Origin: VRUE01 sp963745915
Lineage (GTDB): Bacteria > Actinomycetota > Thermoleophilia > Solirubrobacterales > 70-9
Length of the DNA stretch: 64,000 bases
Assembly: GCA_963745915.1 (NCBI GenBank)
Contig: CAVUZA010000001.1
Location: forward strand, 16,152 to 80,151
Reading direction: 5' to 3'
Positions within the stretch are counted from its first letter, which is position 1; the number at the start of each line of letters is the position of its first letter. The notes under the pieces were generated by a model. The model was not told the DNA's origin. It did no database searches and saw nothing but the letters and a program-made list of their open reading frames with translations. Position numbers and translations under genes: made by a program. Below are positions 28,076 to 36,728 of the stretch, one piece after another.

Positions 28076-28616
28076 CGGCGGCCTCGCCGTAGAAGCTGAC
28101 CTCGGTGCCGCCGTAGCGGCGCTGGCGCAGGCGCGCGAGCGACTGCAGCCGCAGCGGCCGGCCGGCGCCACTCTCGATCACGGCCCGCCCCCCCGCGGCG
28201 AGGAGGCGAGGCAGATGGGTGTCCAGATCCTGCCCCACGCGGTCGGCGAGTCTATACGGGGCGTCGACGAAGACGAGGTCGAAGCGCGGCGGCTCGGGCT
28301 CCTCGGCGCGGCGGGCGAGCCAGCGCGGCACGTCGCTGCGGACCAGCTCGACCCGCTCGCCGAGGTCGAGCAGCTCGACGTTGCCGAGCGCCGCCCGGGT
28401 GTCGCGGTCGACCAGCGTGGCGCCGGCGGCGCCGCGCGAGAGCGCCTCGATCGCCAGCGCCCCGGTGCCGCAGAAGAGGTCGAGCACGGTGGCGCCGCCG
28501 ACCTCGCCGAGCGCCGAGAAGACCGCCTCGCGCACGCGGTCGGAGGTCGGCCTCACCTTCCAGCCGCGCGGCGCCACCAGCCGCCGCCCTCCCAGCTCTC
28601 CCGCGATCACCCGCAC
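28068..28616 (-). CDS. rsmD: 16S rRNA (guanine966-N2)-methyltransferase
   Basis: 182 aa. N-terminal MRVIAGELGGRRLVAPRGW and TSDRVREAVFSALG are typical; SAM motif VLDLFCGTGALAIEALSRGA and the catalytic loop DLVFVDAPY, in place of the usual DPPY. Methylates G966 of 16S rRNA. Sits one base from recG and overlaps coaD, matching the recG-rsmD-coaD order of actinobacteria. Confidence 0.94.
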   Translation of the reverse strand: MRVIAGELGGRRLVAPRGWKVRPTSDRVREAVFSALGEVGGATVLDLFCGTGALAIEALSRGAAGATLVDRDTRAALGNVELLDLGERVELVRSDVPRWLARRAEEPEPPRFDLVFVDAPYRLADRVGQDLDTHLPRLLAAGGRAVIESGAGRPLRLQSLARLRQRRYGGTEVSFYGEAAGG

Positions 28617-28617
28617 G

Positions 28618-30744
28618 TCACAGTGGTATCGGGTCGGCGGCGCCGGCGCCGAAGCGGCGACGGGCGGCCTCGAGCAGGGGGCCGAGCGCGGGGGCCTCGA
28701 GCGAGCCGTGCTCGCGCAGCAGGGCGAGCACCTCCTCGCGGGCGGCCTCCAGGGTCGCTTCGTCCTCGGGCAGCTCGGCGACGCGGAAGCGGGGCAGGCC
28801 GTGCTGGCGGGTGCCGAGCACCTCGCCCTCGCCGCGCAGCAGCAGGTCGACCTCGGCGAGGCGGAAGCCGTCGCTCTCCCCCGCCACCGCCGCCAGCCGC
28901 CGGCGCGCCAGCTCGCCCGCCTCTTCGGGGAAGAGCAGGCAGACCGACTCGTGCTCGCCGCGGCCGACCCGGCCGCGCAGCTGGTGCAGCTGGGAGACGC
29001 CGTAGCGCTCCGCCCCCTCGATCACCATCACGGTCGCGTTGGCGACGTCGATGCCGACCTCGATCACCGTCGTCGCCACCAGCACGTCGGTCTCGCCGGC
29101 GGCGAAGGCCTCCATCGCCGCCGCCTTCTCGGCCGAGCGCATCTGGCCGTGGATGACGCCGACCCGGAACTCGCGCAGCTCGCCGGCGGCGAGGCGCTCG
29201 GCCTCGGCCTCGGCCGCCCGTCCGAGGATCTTCTCCGACTCGGAGACCAGCGGGCAGACGACGTAGGCCTGGCGGCCGGCGCGCAGCTGGTCGCGGATGA
29301 AGCCGTAGGCGCCCTGGCGCTCGTCCTCGGCGACGATCCGGGTCGCCACCGGCTTGCGCCCGGAGGGCAGCTGGTGCAGGGCGGTGGTGTCGAGGTCGCC
29401 GTAGGCGGTCAGCGAGAGCGTGCGCGGGATCGGCGTCGCGGTCATGTGCAGGACGTGGGGCGCCATCCCCTCGACCCCCTTGGCGTCGAGCTTGCGGCGC
29501 TGCTCGACGCCGAAGCGGTGCTGCTCGTCGACCACGCAGAGGGCGAGGCGGGCGAAGCGCACGTCGGGCTCGATCAGGGCGTGGGTGCCGACCAGCAGGC
29601 CGAGCTCGCCGCTGGCCAGGCGCTCCAGGTGTTCGCGGCGGCGCGCCGCTTTGGTCGCCCCGGTGAGCAGCGCGAAGGGGGTCGCGTCGTGGGCCAGCAG
29701 CCGTTCCAGGGTCAGCGCGTGCTGCTCGGCGAGGGTCTCGGTCGGCGCCATCAGCACCGCCTGGTAGCCGGCTTCCAGCGCCCGCAGCATCGAGTAGAGG
29801 GCGACGACGGTCTTGCCGCTGCCGACCTCGCCCATCAGCAGACGCTGCATCGGCTCGCCCGAGTCGAGGTCGGCGTCGATCTCGTCGAAGGCGCGCAGCT
29901 GGTCGCGGGTCGGCTCGAAGGGCAGCGACTCGACCCAGAGCCCGACCCGCTCGCCGGGCCGGCCCAGCTTCGGCGCCGGCCGCGCCGTGCGGTGGGCGCG
30001 CTTGCGGGTGGTGAGGATCGCCTGGTAGAGGAAGAGCTCTTCGAAGCGCAGCCGCTCGCGCGCCGCCTCGACCTCGTCCGCCGCCTCGGGCAGGTGCATC
30101 GCGGCGACCGCGTCGGCCACCCCGGCCAGCCCGCGGCGGGCGCGCAGGGCGGCCGGCAGGCCCTCGACCAGGTTCGGCGCCAGGCCGACCGCCTGCTCGA
30201 TCCAGCGGCGCACGTCCTGCGCCCGCAGCCCCTCGCTGAGGGCGTGGACGGGGACCAGGCCGCCCTCGGCGCTGGGCGCCTCGGCGAACTCGTATTCGCC
30301 GACGACGAAGCCGCGCGTGCCCTTGCTGCCGGTGAGCAGCAGCCGCGTGCCGGGGGTCAGCTTGGCGGCGACCCAGGGCTGGTTGAACCAGGTCGCCCGG
30401 ATCGTGCCCGACTCGTCGCCGACCTTGACCCCGACGATGCTCAGCCCGCGGCGGCGGAAGGGGCGCGGGGCGCTGCCCAGCACCTCGACCGCGACCGTCG
30501 CCTGCCGTTTGGGCTCGAGGCCGGCGACCGGGACCACGCTGCGGTCGCGGTGGCGGCGCGGGAAGCGCAGCAGCAGGTCGCCGACGCTGGCGATCCCGGC
30601 CTCGGCGGCGGCCGCGGCGGTCTTCGGGCCGACTCCGTCGAGCGCCTGCAGCGAGGCGTCGAGCGCCGCCGGCCGCGGCCAGTGCAGCGGCGCCGCCCGC
30701 AGCTGGGCCGGGCTAAGCCTGCGCCCATGCCCGAAACCGCGCAT
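28618..30744 (-). CDS. recG: ATP-dependent DNA helicase RecG
   Basis: 708 aa, uninterrupted. RecG regresses stalled forks and migrates Holliday junctions. The wedge domain (OB fold) occupies about 70-210 (GVGPKTAAAAAEAGIASVGD, then FNQPWVAAKLTPGTRLLLTG). Helicase motifs: I MGEVGSGKTVVALYSM, II VVDEQHRFGVEQRRKLD, III MTATPIPRTLSL, V IEVGIDVANATVMVIEGAER, VI LHQLRGRVGRGEHESVCLL. Start ATG at 30744; an internal start is possible. Confidence 0.95.
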   Translation of the reverse strand: MRGFGHGRRLSPAQLRAAPLHWPRPAALDASLQALDGVGPKTAAAAAEAGIASVGDLLLRFPRRHRDRSVVPVAGLEPKRQATVAVEVLGSAPRPFRRRGLSIVGVKVGDESGTIRATWFNQPWVAAKLTPGTRLLLTGSKGTRGFVVGEYEFAEAPSAEGGLVPVHALSEGLRAQDVRRWIEQAVGLAPNLVEGLPAALRARRGLAGVADAVAAMHLPEAADEVEAARERLRFEELFLYQAILTTRKRAHRTARPAPKLGRPGERVGLWVESLPFEPTRDQLRAFDEIDADLDSGEPMQRLLMGEVGSGKTVVALYSMLRALEAGYQAVLMAPTETLAEQHALTLERLLAHDATPFALLTGATKAARRREHLERLASGELGLLVGTHALIEPDVRFARLALCVVDEQHRFGVEQRRKLDAKGVEGMAPHVLHMTATPIPRTLSLTAYGDLDTTALHQLPSGRKPVATRIVAEDERQGAYGFIRDQLRAGRQAYVVCPLVSESEKILGRAAEAEAERLAAGELREFRVGVIHGQMRSAEKAAAMEAFAAGETDVLVATTVIEVGIDVANATVMVIEGAERYGVSQLHQLRGRVGRGEHESVCLLFPEEAGELARRRLAAVAGESDGFRLAEVDLLLRGEGEVLGTRQHGLPRFRVAELPEDEATLEAAREEVLALLREHGSLEAPALGPLLEAARRRFGAGAADPIPL

Positions 30745-30867
30745 TACGGCCCCGCTGCGGGCGACGACGCGAGCGAACCTCGCGACGCCGCCCGCCCGTT
30801 CCCGCGACCAACGAGGCGGTTTCCGCTCCCAGTTACCGCCCAGGGGACGACGGCGGCACGTCCCAGC

Positions 30868-33800
30868 TCACAGCATCCATCCCTGAAGTGGCATCCACTT
30901 CTGCACTCGCGAATTGCCCGAGTCGAGGACCCAGAAGTCACCATTTTTCGCCAGGGCGATCCGGAGCCAGGAGCGAGTATCGAACTGCCCTTCGCCGGAG
31001 CCGGCCTGCCCGAACTTGGTGATGAATTCGCCAGATTCATTGAATACCTGAATTCGATTGGCTTCTGCATCGGCTGCCCAAACGTAGCCCCGATCGTCAA
31101 CCGCGATATCGGTGATCTCGGTGAACTGGCCGTCGCCGGTGCCCTGAGAGCCGAATCGTTGTAGCACGTTGCCTTCCTGATCCACGAGCGCAATTCGGCG
31201 CCGCCAATGTTCGGCGACCCAGAAGTTGCCGTTCGGCGCCAAGTCGATGGCCCATGGCTTACCCAGGAAGCCCAGCGAAAGCGATTTGACGTATTCGTCG
31301 GCCGGGTTGAACTTATCAATGCGGTCCGCTTCGTAGTCGGCGACCCAGATGTTGTCGCTGGAGTCGACCAACACGTCGACCGGGAACGCGACCTGACCGG
31401 GTTCCCGCCCGTAGGTCGCCAGGGTGGCGAGCAGCTGCCCGGTGCGGCTGTACTTGACCAGCCGATTTCCCATCCCACAGACCACGTAGATATCTCCGTT
31501 GGAGTTGACCGAGGAGGCAAGCGGGTCGTTGCAAGTCGCGAACTGGCTTAGGTATTCGCCCGATTTCGAGAAGTTCTGCAAACGGTCGTTACCCCCATCC
31601 GCGACCCAGAGCGTCCCATCGGTGGAATCGACCGATACGCCCGCAGCGTATTCGAACTGACCGTCACCGTGCCCTTCGCTGCCGAATGTGGAGTCATAGG
31701 TAGGCGAAAAGCTTCGCCCACTCCACTTCTGCACTCGCGAATTGCCCGAGTCGAGGACCCAGAAGTCACCATTTTTCGCCAGGGCGATCCGGAGCCAGGA
31801 GCGAGTATCGAACTGCCCTTCGCCGGAGCCGGCCTGCCCGAACTTGGTGATGAATTCGCCAGATTCATTGAATACCTGAATTCGATTGGCTTCTGCATCG
31901 GCTGCCCAAACGTAGCCCCGATCGTCAACCGCGATATCGGTGATCTCGGTGAACTGGCCGTCGCCGGTGCCCTGAGAGCCGAATCGTTGTAGCACGTTGC
32001 CTTCCTGATCCACGAGCGCAATTCGGCGCCGCCAATGTTCGGCGACCCAGAAGTTGCCGTTCGGCGCCAAGTCGATGGCCCATGGCTTACCCAGGAAGCC
32101 CAGCGAAAGCGATTTGACGTATTCGTCGGCCGGGTTGAACTTATCAATGCGGTCCGCTTCGTAGTCGGCGACCCAGATGTTGTCGCTGGAGTCGACCAAC
32201 ACGTCGACCGGGAACGCGACCTGACCGGGTTCCCGCCCGTAGGTCGCCAGGGTGGCGAGCAGCTGCCCGGTGCGGCTGTACTTGACCAGCCGATTTCCCA
32301 TCCCACAGACCACGTAGATATCTCCGTTGGAGTTGACCGAGGAGGCAAGCGGGTCGTTGCAAGTCGCGAACTGGCTTAGGTATTCGCCCGATTTCGAGAA
32401 GTTCTGCAAACGGTCGTTACCCCCATCCGCGACCCAGAGCGTCCCATCGGTGGAATCGACCGATACGCCCGCAGCGTATTCGAACTGACCGTCACCGTGC
32501 CCTTCGCTGCCGAATGTGGAGTCATAGGTAGGCGCGCCTATCGTTGTAAACGATTCCGCTTCTCCGACCGAAACGCCTTCCGGACTCGAGGCCGTAGCCC
32601 GATAGTAGTAAGTCGTCTCCGGTTCCAGGCCAGAGACGAAGGTTTGAACATCGATCGGCTGGTCCCCGTCGCCGATGCCTTCAGGACTACCTGGGGTTGT
32701 CACGGCGTGATCGAAGCCGTGCTCGTCACCAAGTGTTTTGATGTCTTCAAAATACGTATCGGCATCGACATACTGCGCCTGCCAGGCCGTTTCGTACCCT
32801 TGCGGGTTGATCTTCGCCGGAAGCCACGCAGATTCCTCAGCCGGCGCGACTACCGGCGCCGGGTCGATCGTGGGCTCTTTTCGTTCGGTCCCTGTGACAT
32901 AGATCGCGCCAGGCGACGTGACCGTCAACGCAGGCGACATGCGAATCGGCGTATCCGTATTCAACCATGGGCATTCAGAACCAGCCGCCTCGCCAAGATT
33001 CGTCGAGCCCCTGACCAGTGCTGGGTTTCCGCCAGCCAGGTTGGTCGATTCCCCGTCCCACTCAATGCTGCAGTCGACCGGGACCGCCGCCGTCGGACAG
33101 GAGACATCAAAACCTGTTTCCCCTGCAGGCCTTAGCCGACCTTCGCTTCCGAAACGCCAGCTCAATGTCGCCGCAACCGGCAGCCCGCTCATGGTGACTG
33201 TGCATTCAGCTCCACCGAGCTCGCTGCACCCGCCAAATGCCCAAGAGGAAATCGACATCGACAGCGGGTGGCCCGCCGTCGCGCTATTTGAGAACTCGAG
33301 CGTCGATTCCGAGCAGGACACTCTGTCCAATTCAGCGTAAATAGTGAATTCATCGCCGCTGGCGGAGATCGTCGTCCCCGAGTCGAACCGATCCGGCAGA
33401 CTGCACGTGAGCTGGGACGTTTTGCACAGAGTGGTTCCCCATTCCGGTGTCTGAACCAACTCTGGCCCGAAGGCACGCCCAGCACTCGATGTTTTGTAGC
33501 CGTTGGATGGAATCCTTGCCACAAGTCGATAGCGGTCTGCGAGCGTCGCCGCGCCTTCCGTAGCTTCTTGTGTCACATGCACAAGCGACGTCCCGCTCGT
33601 CGACACCGACCCCGTCGCCTTAGACCATCCAGTCGATCTGTGATATTCGAAATAATATTCGACTTCCGGATAAGGCGACGGTTCCACATCGCCCTCCAGG
33701 ATGACGGTCCCCGTCGATCCGAGTTCCATCGTCGCGGGACCGATGATATTGAGGGTCGGCGGTTCGGGGTCGGAAACTTCACAGAAGTTCGAGGTTTCCC

Positions 33801-34905
33801 CTTCCCCCGTCAAGGTTCGGTAGTTGTCCTTCAGGGGCTCAACAAGCGCTCCGTTGGGAAGCTGTTTCAGCGGCATGGCGTCGCAATAGTCGGCGATCTC
33901 GACGAGACTGAGGAATTTCCCACTTTCGCTCATCACCGGTATTGCCCACCCTCCGCCTGGATACGGATCGGTAACGCTCTCGGCGTACTCATGCGATGTG
34001 CTGTGCGCCAACGATTCCGAAAGAGTTTTGCCGCATCCGGGCTGGTAGCCATACTGAAGGAAGAAGCTGTAGGCCACGCCGCTTCCATATTCGTGATACG
34101 CGCAGAAGCTTCCGGTGAAACCTTCTTCGTAGGTGGTCCCCGGAGGGGCATATATGAGTATCTGCGTATTCGGGGTCATCTCCCAACCGGTCTTTTCCGC
34201 AATGGAAGAGACCTCATGCTGCACATCGAGATGGCCCACGTTGGTTGGAGTGGTGACCGATTTGTCAACGAAGATGTCGGTTGAAGGATCGAAATGCACG
34301 ACGTTTGTCGGCTTTTCGGGGTACCTGACCGGGGTATATGAGTTCCAAAAATACTGAGTGAGGATTCCCTGATAATCGGAGCCCGAAAGGCCTTCGAAGA
34401 GAAGGGAGAGGGCCGAACGCACCTGCGAGTAGCTTTCAGCTTTTTCCCAGTCGCTCCCCCAGAACACGATGTGGGGTTCAGGTTCCTTCTGCACCCCACC
34501 GCCGAAGTAGGTCAGCGTGCTTTCGCTTGACAGACCCGATATGTAATCGTCCCCAAACGTCGGAAGATCGCTTTTACCCCCGCGCCGACCGGGGCGTAGT
34601 TCGGCAGCGGTACCGCGCCCACGTCGAGGCTGAAAATGCACTGCCCTGTTCTCCGCCCAGGACGGCATGGGAGTACTGTGCCCCAGACCCTTGTGGAAAT
34701 AGTCGTGCTCGAGGCCCGGCGCCCGCAGCCCGCGGACGTGGGGGTTGACGTTTCGCCGGGTGTGGGGATTTGCCGAGGCGCCTACGGCAAAGAGCAAAAG
34801 GCCGATTGCCGCGGCTCCTATGAAACTCGCAAGTCTTCCTGCGTGCAAATCGATCCGTGCGAAGCTATCGGGTCTCCCGTGAGCCATCTTCCCCCAACCT
34901 TTCAT
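30868..34905 (-). CDS. Large secreted NHL beta-propeller protein with internal duplication
   Basis: 1345 aa. Signal peptide at about 25-45 (LASFIGAAAIGLLLFAVGASA). Residues about 130-370 resemble exported peptidase-like or EXORDIUM-type proteins with the motif SHEYAESVTDP, possibly a metal-binding remnant; catalysis is not shown. About 375-690 are Ig/lipase-like beta regions with paired cysteines; about 690-790 a fibronectin III-like unit (LEPETTYYYRATASSPEGVS). The C-terminal half is two propellers of NHL repeats (VDSTDGTLWVADGGNDRLQ, VDDRGYVWAADAEANRIQVF), identical over about 271 aa. GC content is clearly below that of the flanks, suggesting acquisition. It splits fakA from recG. Probable surface-binding protein; ligand unknown. 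Confidence 0.75.
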   Translation of the reverse strand: MKGWGKMAHGRPDSFARIDLHAGRLASFIGAAAIGLLLFAVGASANPHTRRNVNPHVRGLRAPGLEHDYFHKGLGHSTPMPSWAENRAVHFQPRRGRGTAAELRPGRRGGKSDLPTFGDDYISGLSSESTLTYFGGGVQKEPEPHIVFWGSDWEKAESYSQVRSALSLLFEGLSGSDYQGILTQYFWNSYTPVRYPEKPTNVVHFDPSTDIFVDKSVTTPTNVGHLDVQHEVSSIAEKTGWEMTPNTQILIYAPPGTTYEEGFTGSFCAYHEYGSGVAYSFFLQYGYQPGCGKTLSESLAHSTSHEYAESVTDPYPGGGWAIPVMSESGKFLSLVEIADYCDAMPLKQLPNGALVEPLKDNYRTLTGEGETSNFCEVSDPEPPTLNIIGPATMELGSTGTVILEGDVEPSPYPEVEYYFEYHRSTGWSKATGSVSTSGTSLVHVTQEATEGAATLADRYRLVARIPSNGYKTSSAGRAFGPELVQTPEWGTTLCKTSQLTCSLPDRFDSGTTISASGDEFTIYAELDRVSCSESTLEFSNSATAGHPLSMSISSWAFGGCSELGGAECTVTMSGLPVAATLSWRFGSEGRLRPAGETGFDVSCPTAAVPVDCSIEWDGESTNLAGGNPALVRGSTNLGEAAGSECPWLNTDTPIRMSPALTVTSPGAIYVTGTERKEPTIDPAPVVAPAEESAWLPAKINPQGYETAWQAQYVDADTYFEDIKTLGDEHGFDHAVTTPGSPEGIGDGDQPIDVQTFVSGLEPETTYYYRATASSPEGVSVGEAESFTTIGAPTYDSTFGSEGHGDGQFEYAAGVSVDSTDGTLWVADGGNDRLQNFSKSGEYLSQFATCNDPLASSVNSNGDIYVVCGMGNRLVKYSRTGQLLATLATYGREPGQVAFPVDVLVDSSDNIWVADYEADRIDKFNPADEYVKSLSLGFLGKPWAIDLAPNGNFWVAEHWRRRIALVDQEGNVLQRFGSQGTGDGQFTEITDIAVDDRGYVWAADAEANRIQVFNESGEFITKFGQAGSGEGQFDTRSWLRIALAKNGDFWVLDSGNSRVQKWSGRSFSPTYDSTFGSEGHGDGQFEYAAGVSVDSTDGTLWVADGGNDRLQNFSKSGEYLSQFATCNDPLASSVNSNGDIYVVCGMGNRLVKYSRTGQLLATLATYGREPGQVAFPVDVLVDSSDNIWVADYEADRIDKFNPADEYVKSLSLGFLGKPWAIDLAPNGNFWVAEHWRRRIALVDQEGNVLQRFGSQGTGDGQFTEITDIAVDDRGYVWAADAEANRIQVFNESGEFITKFGQAGSGEGQFDTRSWLRIALAKNGDFWVLDSGNSRVQKWMPLQGWML
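30894..31706. repeat. Direct repeat copy 1 (813 bp) in NHL gene
   Basis: Sequence from 30894 to 31706 recurs at 31722-32534 at a constant offset of 828 bases (276 codons). I see no mismatch between the copies; the translations are identical in the coding frame and in antisense frames, which argues for base-level identity. Encodes the last, C-terminal propeller. Confidence 0.93.
31722..32534. repeat. Direct repeat copy 2 (813 bp) in NHL gene
   Basis: Second copy of the 813-bp unit, encoding the upstream propeller; 15 bases of non-repeated linker (encoding part of SGRSFS) separate the copies. Because the period is a multiple of three, the duplication stays in frame. Confidence 0.93.
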
Positions 34906-35073
34906 GTGTTCCCTGCTCGGCTCGAAAGCCGACTCTGAACGAACCGGTCCGACCCTAGACCGCCAGGTCAGCGTCGACTACACCTATATGGGGGACTTGA
35001 CGATTGCCACTGCGCCATTTGGGGCGCGAGTTTGCAGAGGAGCGGCCGCAGCGGATACCGAGCATGACCGCTG

Positions 35074-36705
35074 CTACTGGGCGGCGAGCAGCCACCACCA
35101 GCTCGGCTGGCCGCCCTCGTGGGTCTCGATCTCGACCCCGTCGGGGACGTGGGTGTCGAGCTCCCCGAGCCCGATCGGGGCGCCCTCGCCGGCGATCACG
35201 GTGACGATCTCCGCCCCCTCGGCAAGCCGCTCGACGGTGGCGGCGAAGGTCGTCCCCGCCCCGCCCCAGGCGACGATCTCGCCTTCGGCGAAGCCGACCG
35301 CGTCGCCCTTGCGGAAGCGGCCCTGGGCGTCGTCGCGGGCGGCCGGGGCGACGCCGCCGTTGGCGATCGAGCCGAGCGCCTGCTCGAGCCGCTCGGCGTT
35401 CTCGGCGGCCGGCGCGTCGGGGTCGAGCTCGACCAGGGTCAGCAGGCTTTTCTGCAGCGAGGTGGCGGCGAGGACGCGGGCCGGCTTCTCGGAGAGCTCG
35501 CAGGCGCGCTCGGCGGCCATCACCACGTTCTTGGAGCTGGGGAAGACGAGGACTTCGTCGGCCGGCACCTCGTGGATCCCGGCCAGCAGCTCGTAAGTCG
35601 AGGGGTTGAGCGTCTCGCCGCCGGGGACGACGTGGGCGCCGAGCTCGGCGAAGAGCCGCTCCAGGCCCTCCCCCGCCGCCACCGCGACGGCGCCGGTGCG
35701 GGCCGACTCGAGCCGGGCGCTGCGTTCGGCGATCTGCTCGCGCATGTCGGCGACGTCGAGGTTGGTCACCTCGCCGGCGCCCTCGAAGAGCGCCACCGCG
35801 GCCTCGGGCTCGTCGGTGTGGACGTGGACCTTGAGCGTCGCCTCGTCGCCGACGACGAGCACCGAGTCGCCCAGCCCCTCGAGCCGCGGCAGGTAGTCGC
35901 GGCTGTTGAGGCCGGCGCCGGCGACGATGAAGTTGGTGCAGTAGCGGAAGCGGCTGTCGGCGTGCTGGGGCTGGCTCAGCTGCGGCGCCTGCTGGTGGTC
36001 GACCGCGGGCGCCTCGGCGCCGTCGCCGCGCAGGCCGGCGACGACCCCGGCGAGGATCAGGACCAGGCCGTAGCCGCCGGCGTCGACCACGCCCGACTCG
36101 CGCAGCACGTCGAGCTGCTCGGGGGTGCGCTCGACCGCCCGCTGGCCGTCCTCGATCGCCCGCTCCAGCACCTCGGCGAGGACCGCGTCCTGCTCGGCCT
36201 CGTCAACGCCCTTGTCGAGCCGCTGCTTGCCGGCCTCGAGGTGGGCGAGCTGGCGGGCGATCGAGTGGGCCATCTCGCGGAAGACGGTCAGCATCGTGCC
36301 CTCGGCCGGCTCGCGCACCGAGTCGTAGGCGGCGTCGGCGGCGCTGGCGAAGGCCGAGGCGACCAGCACCGGGTCGATCAGCTCGCCCGGGCGGCTGGCC
36401 AGCTCCTCGGCGGCGCCGCGCACGATCTGGCTGAGGATCACGCCCGAGTTGCCGCGCGCGCCCATCAGCGCCGCCCGGGCCAGGGCCTGGACCAGCTGGG
36501 TGCGGCCGACCTCGTCGACCTCGAGCCCGTCGAGCCGGTCGAGCTCCTCCATCACCGCCTTCATCGTCATCGCCATGTTGTCGCCCGTGTCGCCGTCGGC
36601 GACCGGGAAGACGTTGAGGTCGTTGACCTCCTGGCGACGCGCCTCCAGGTATGCGTAGGCAGAACTGACTACGCGCCGGAAGCGCACGATCGAGGGATCG
36701 GGCAT
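35074..36705 (-). CDS. DAK2-domain fatty acid kinase-like protein (FakA/YloV)
   Basis: 543 aa. N-terminal DhaL/DAK2 kinase domain with the metal/ATP motif NVFPVADGDTGDNMAMTM (about residues 31-48) and RAALMGARGNSGVILSQIV, a central linker region, and a C-terminal DegV-like subdomain rich in VVAGEGLERLFAELGA and VLVFPSSKNVVMAAERA. FakA phosphorylates fatty acids bound by a FakB protein, which is not in view. The rpmB-fakA-recG order is widespread in Gram-positive bacteria; here both junctions carry insertions. Divergent from the MMPL gene with 23 bases between starts. Confidence 0.88.
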   Translation of the reverse strand: MPDPSIVRFRRVVSSAYAYLEARRQEVNDLNVFPVADGDTGDNMAMTMKAVMEELDRLDGLEVDEVGRTQLVQALARAALMGARGNSGVILSQIVRGAAEELASRPGELIDPVLVASAFASAADAAYDSVREPAEGTMLTVFREMAHSIARQLAHLEAGKQRLDKGVDEAEQDAVLAEVLERAIEDGQRAVERTPEQLDVLRESGVVDAGGYGLVLILAGVVAGLRGDGAEAPAVDHQQAPQLSQPQHADSRFRYCTNFIVAGAGLNSRDYLPRLEGLGDSVLVVGDEATLKVHVHTDEPEAAVALFEGAGEVTNLDVADMREQIAERSARLESARTGAVAVAAGEGLERLFAELGAHVVPGGETLNPSTYELLAGIHEVPADEVLVFPSSKNVVMAAERACELSEKPARVLAATSLQKSLLTLVELDPDAPAAENAERLEQALGSIANGGVAPAARDDAQGRFRKGDAVGFAEGEIVAWGGAGTTFAATVERLAEGAEIVTVIAGEGAPIGLGELDTHVPDGVEIETHEGGQPSWWWLLAAQ

Positions 36706-36728
36706 CAGCGCGAAATCTAACTCCCACG

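Noticed and set aside
30894..32534. CRISPR or tandem-repeat locus
   Set aside because: The repeat is two long in-frame copies inside one gene; no short regularly spaced repeats occur anywhere in the window.
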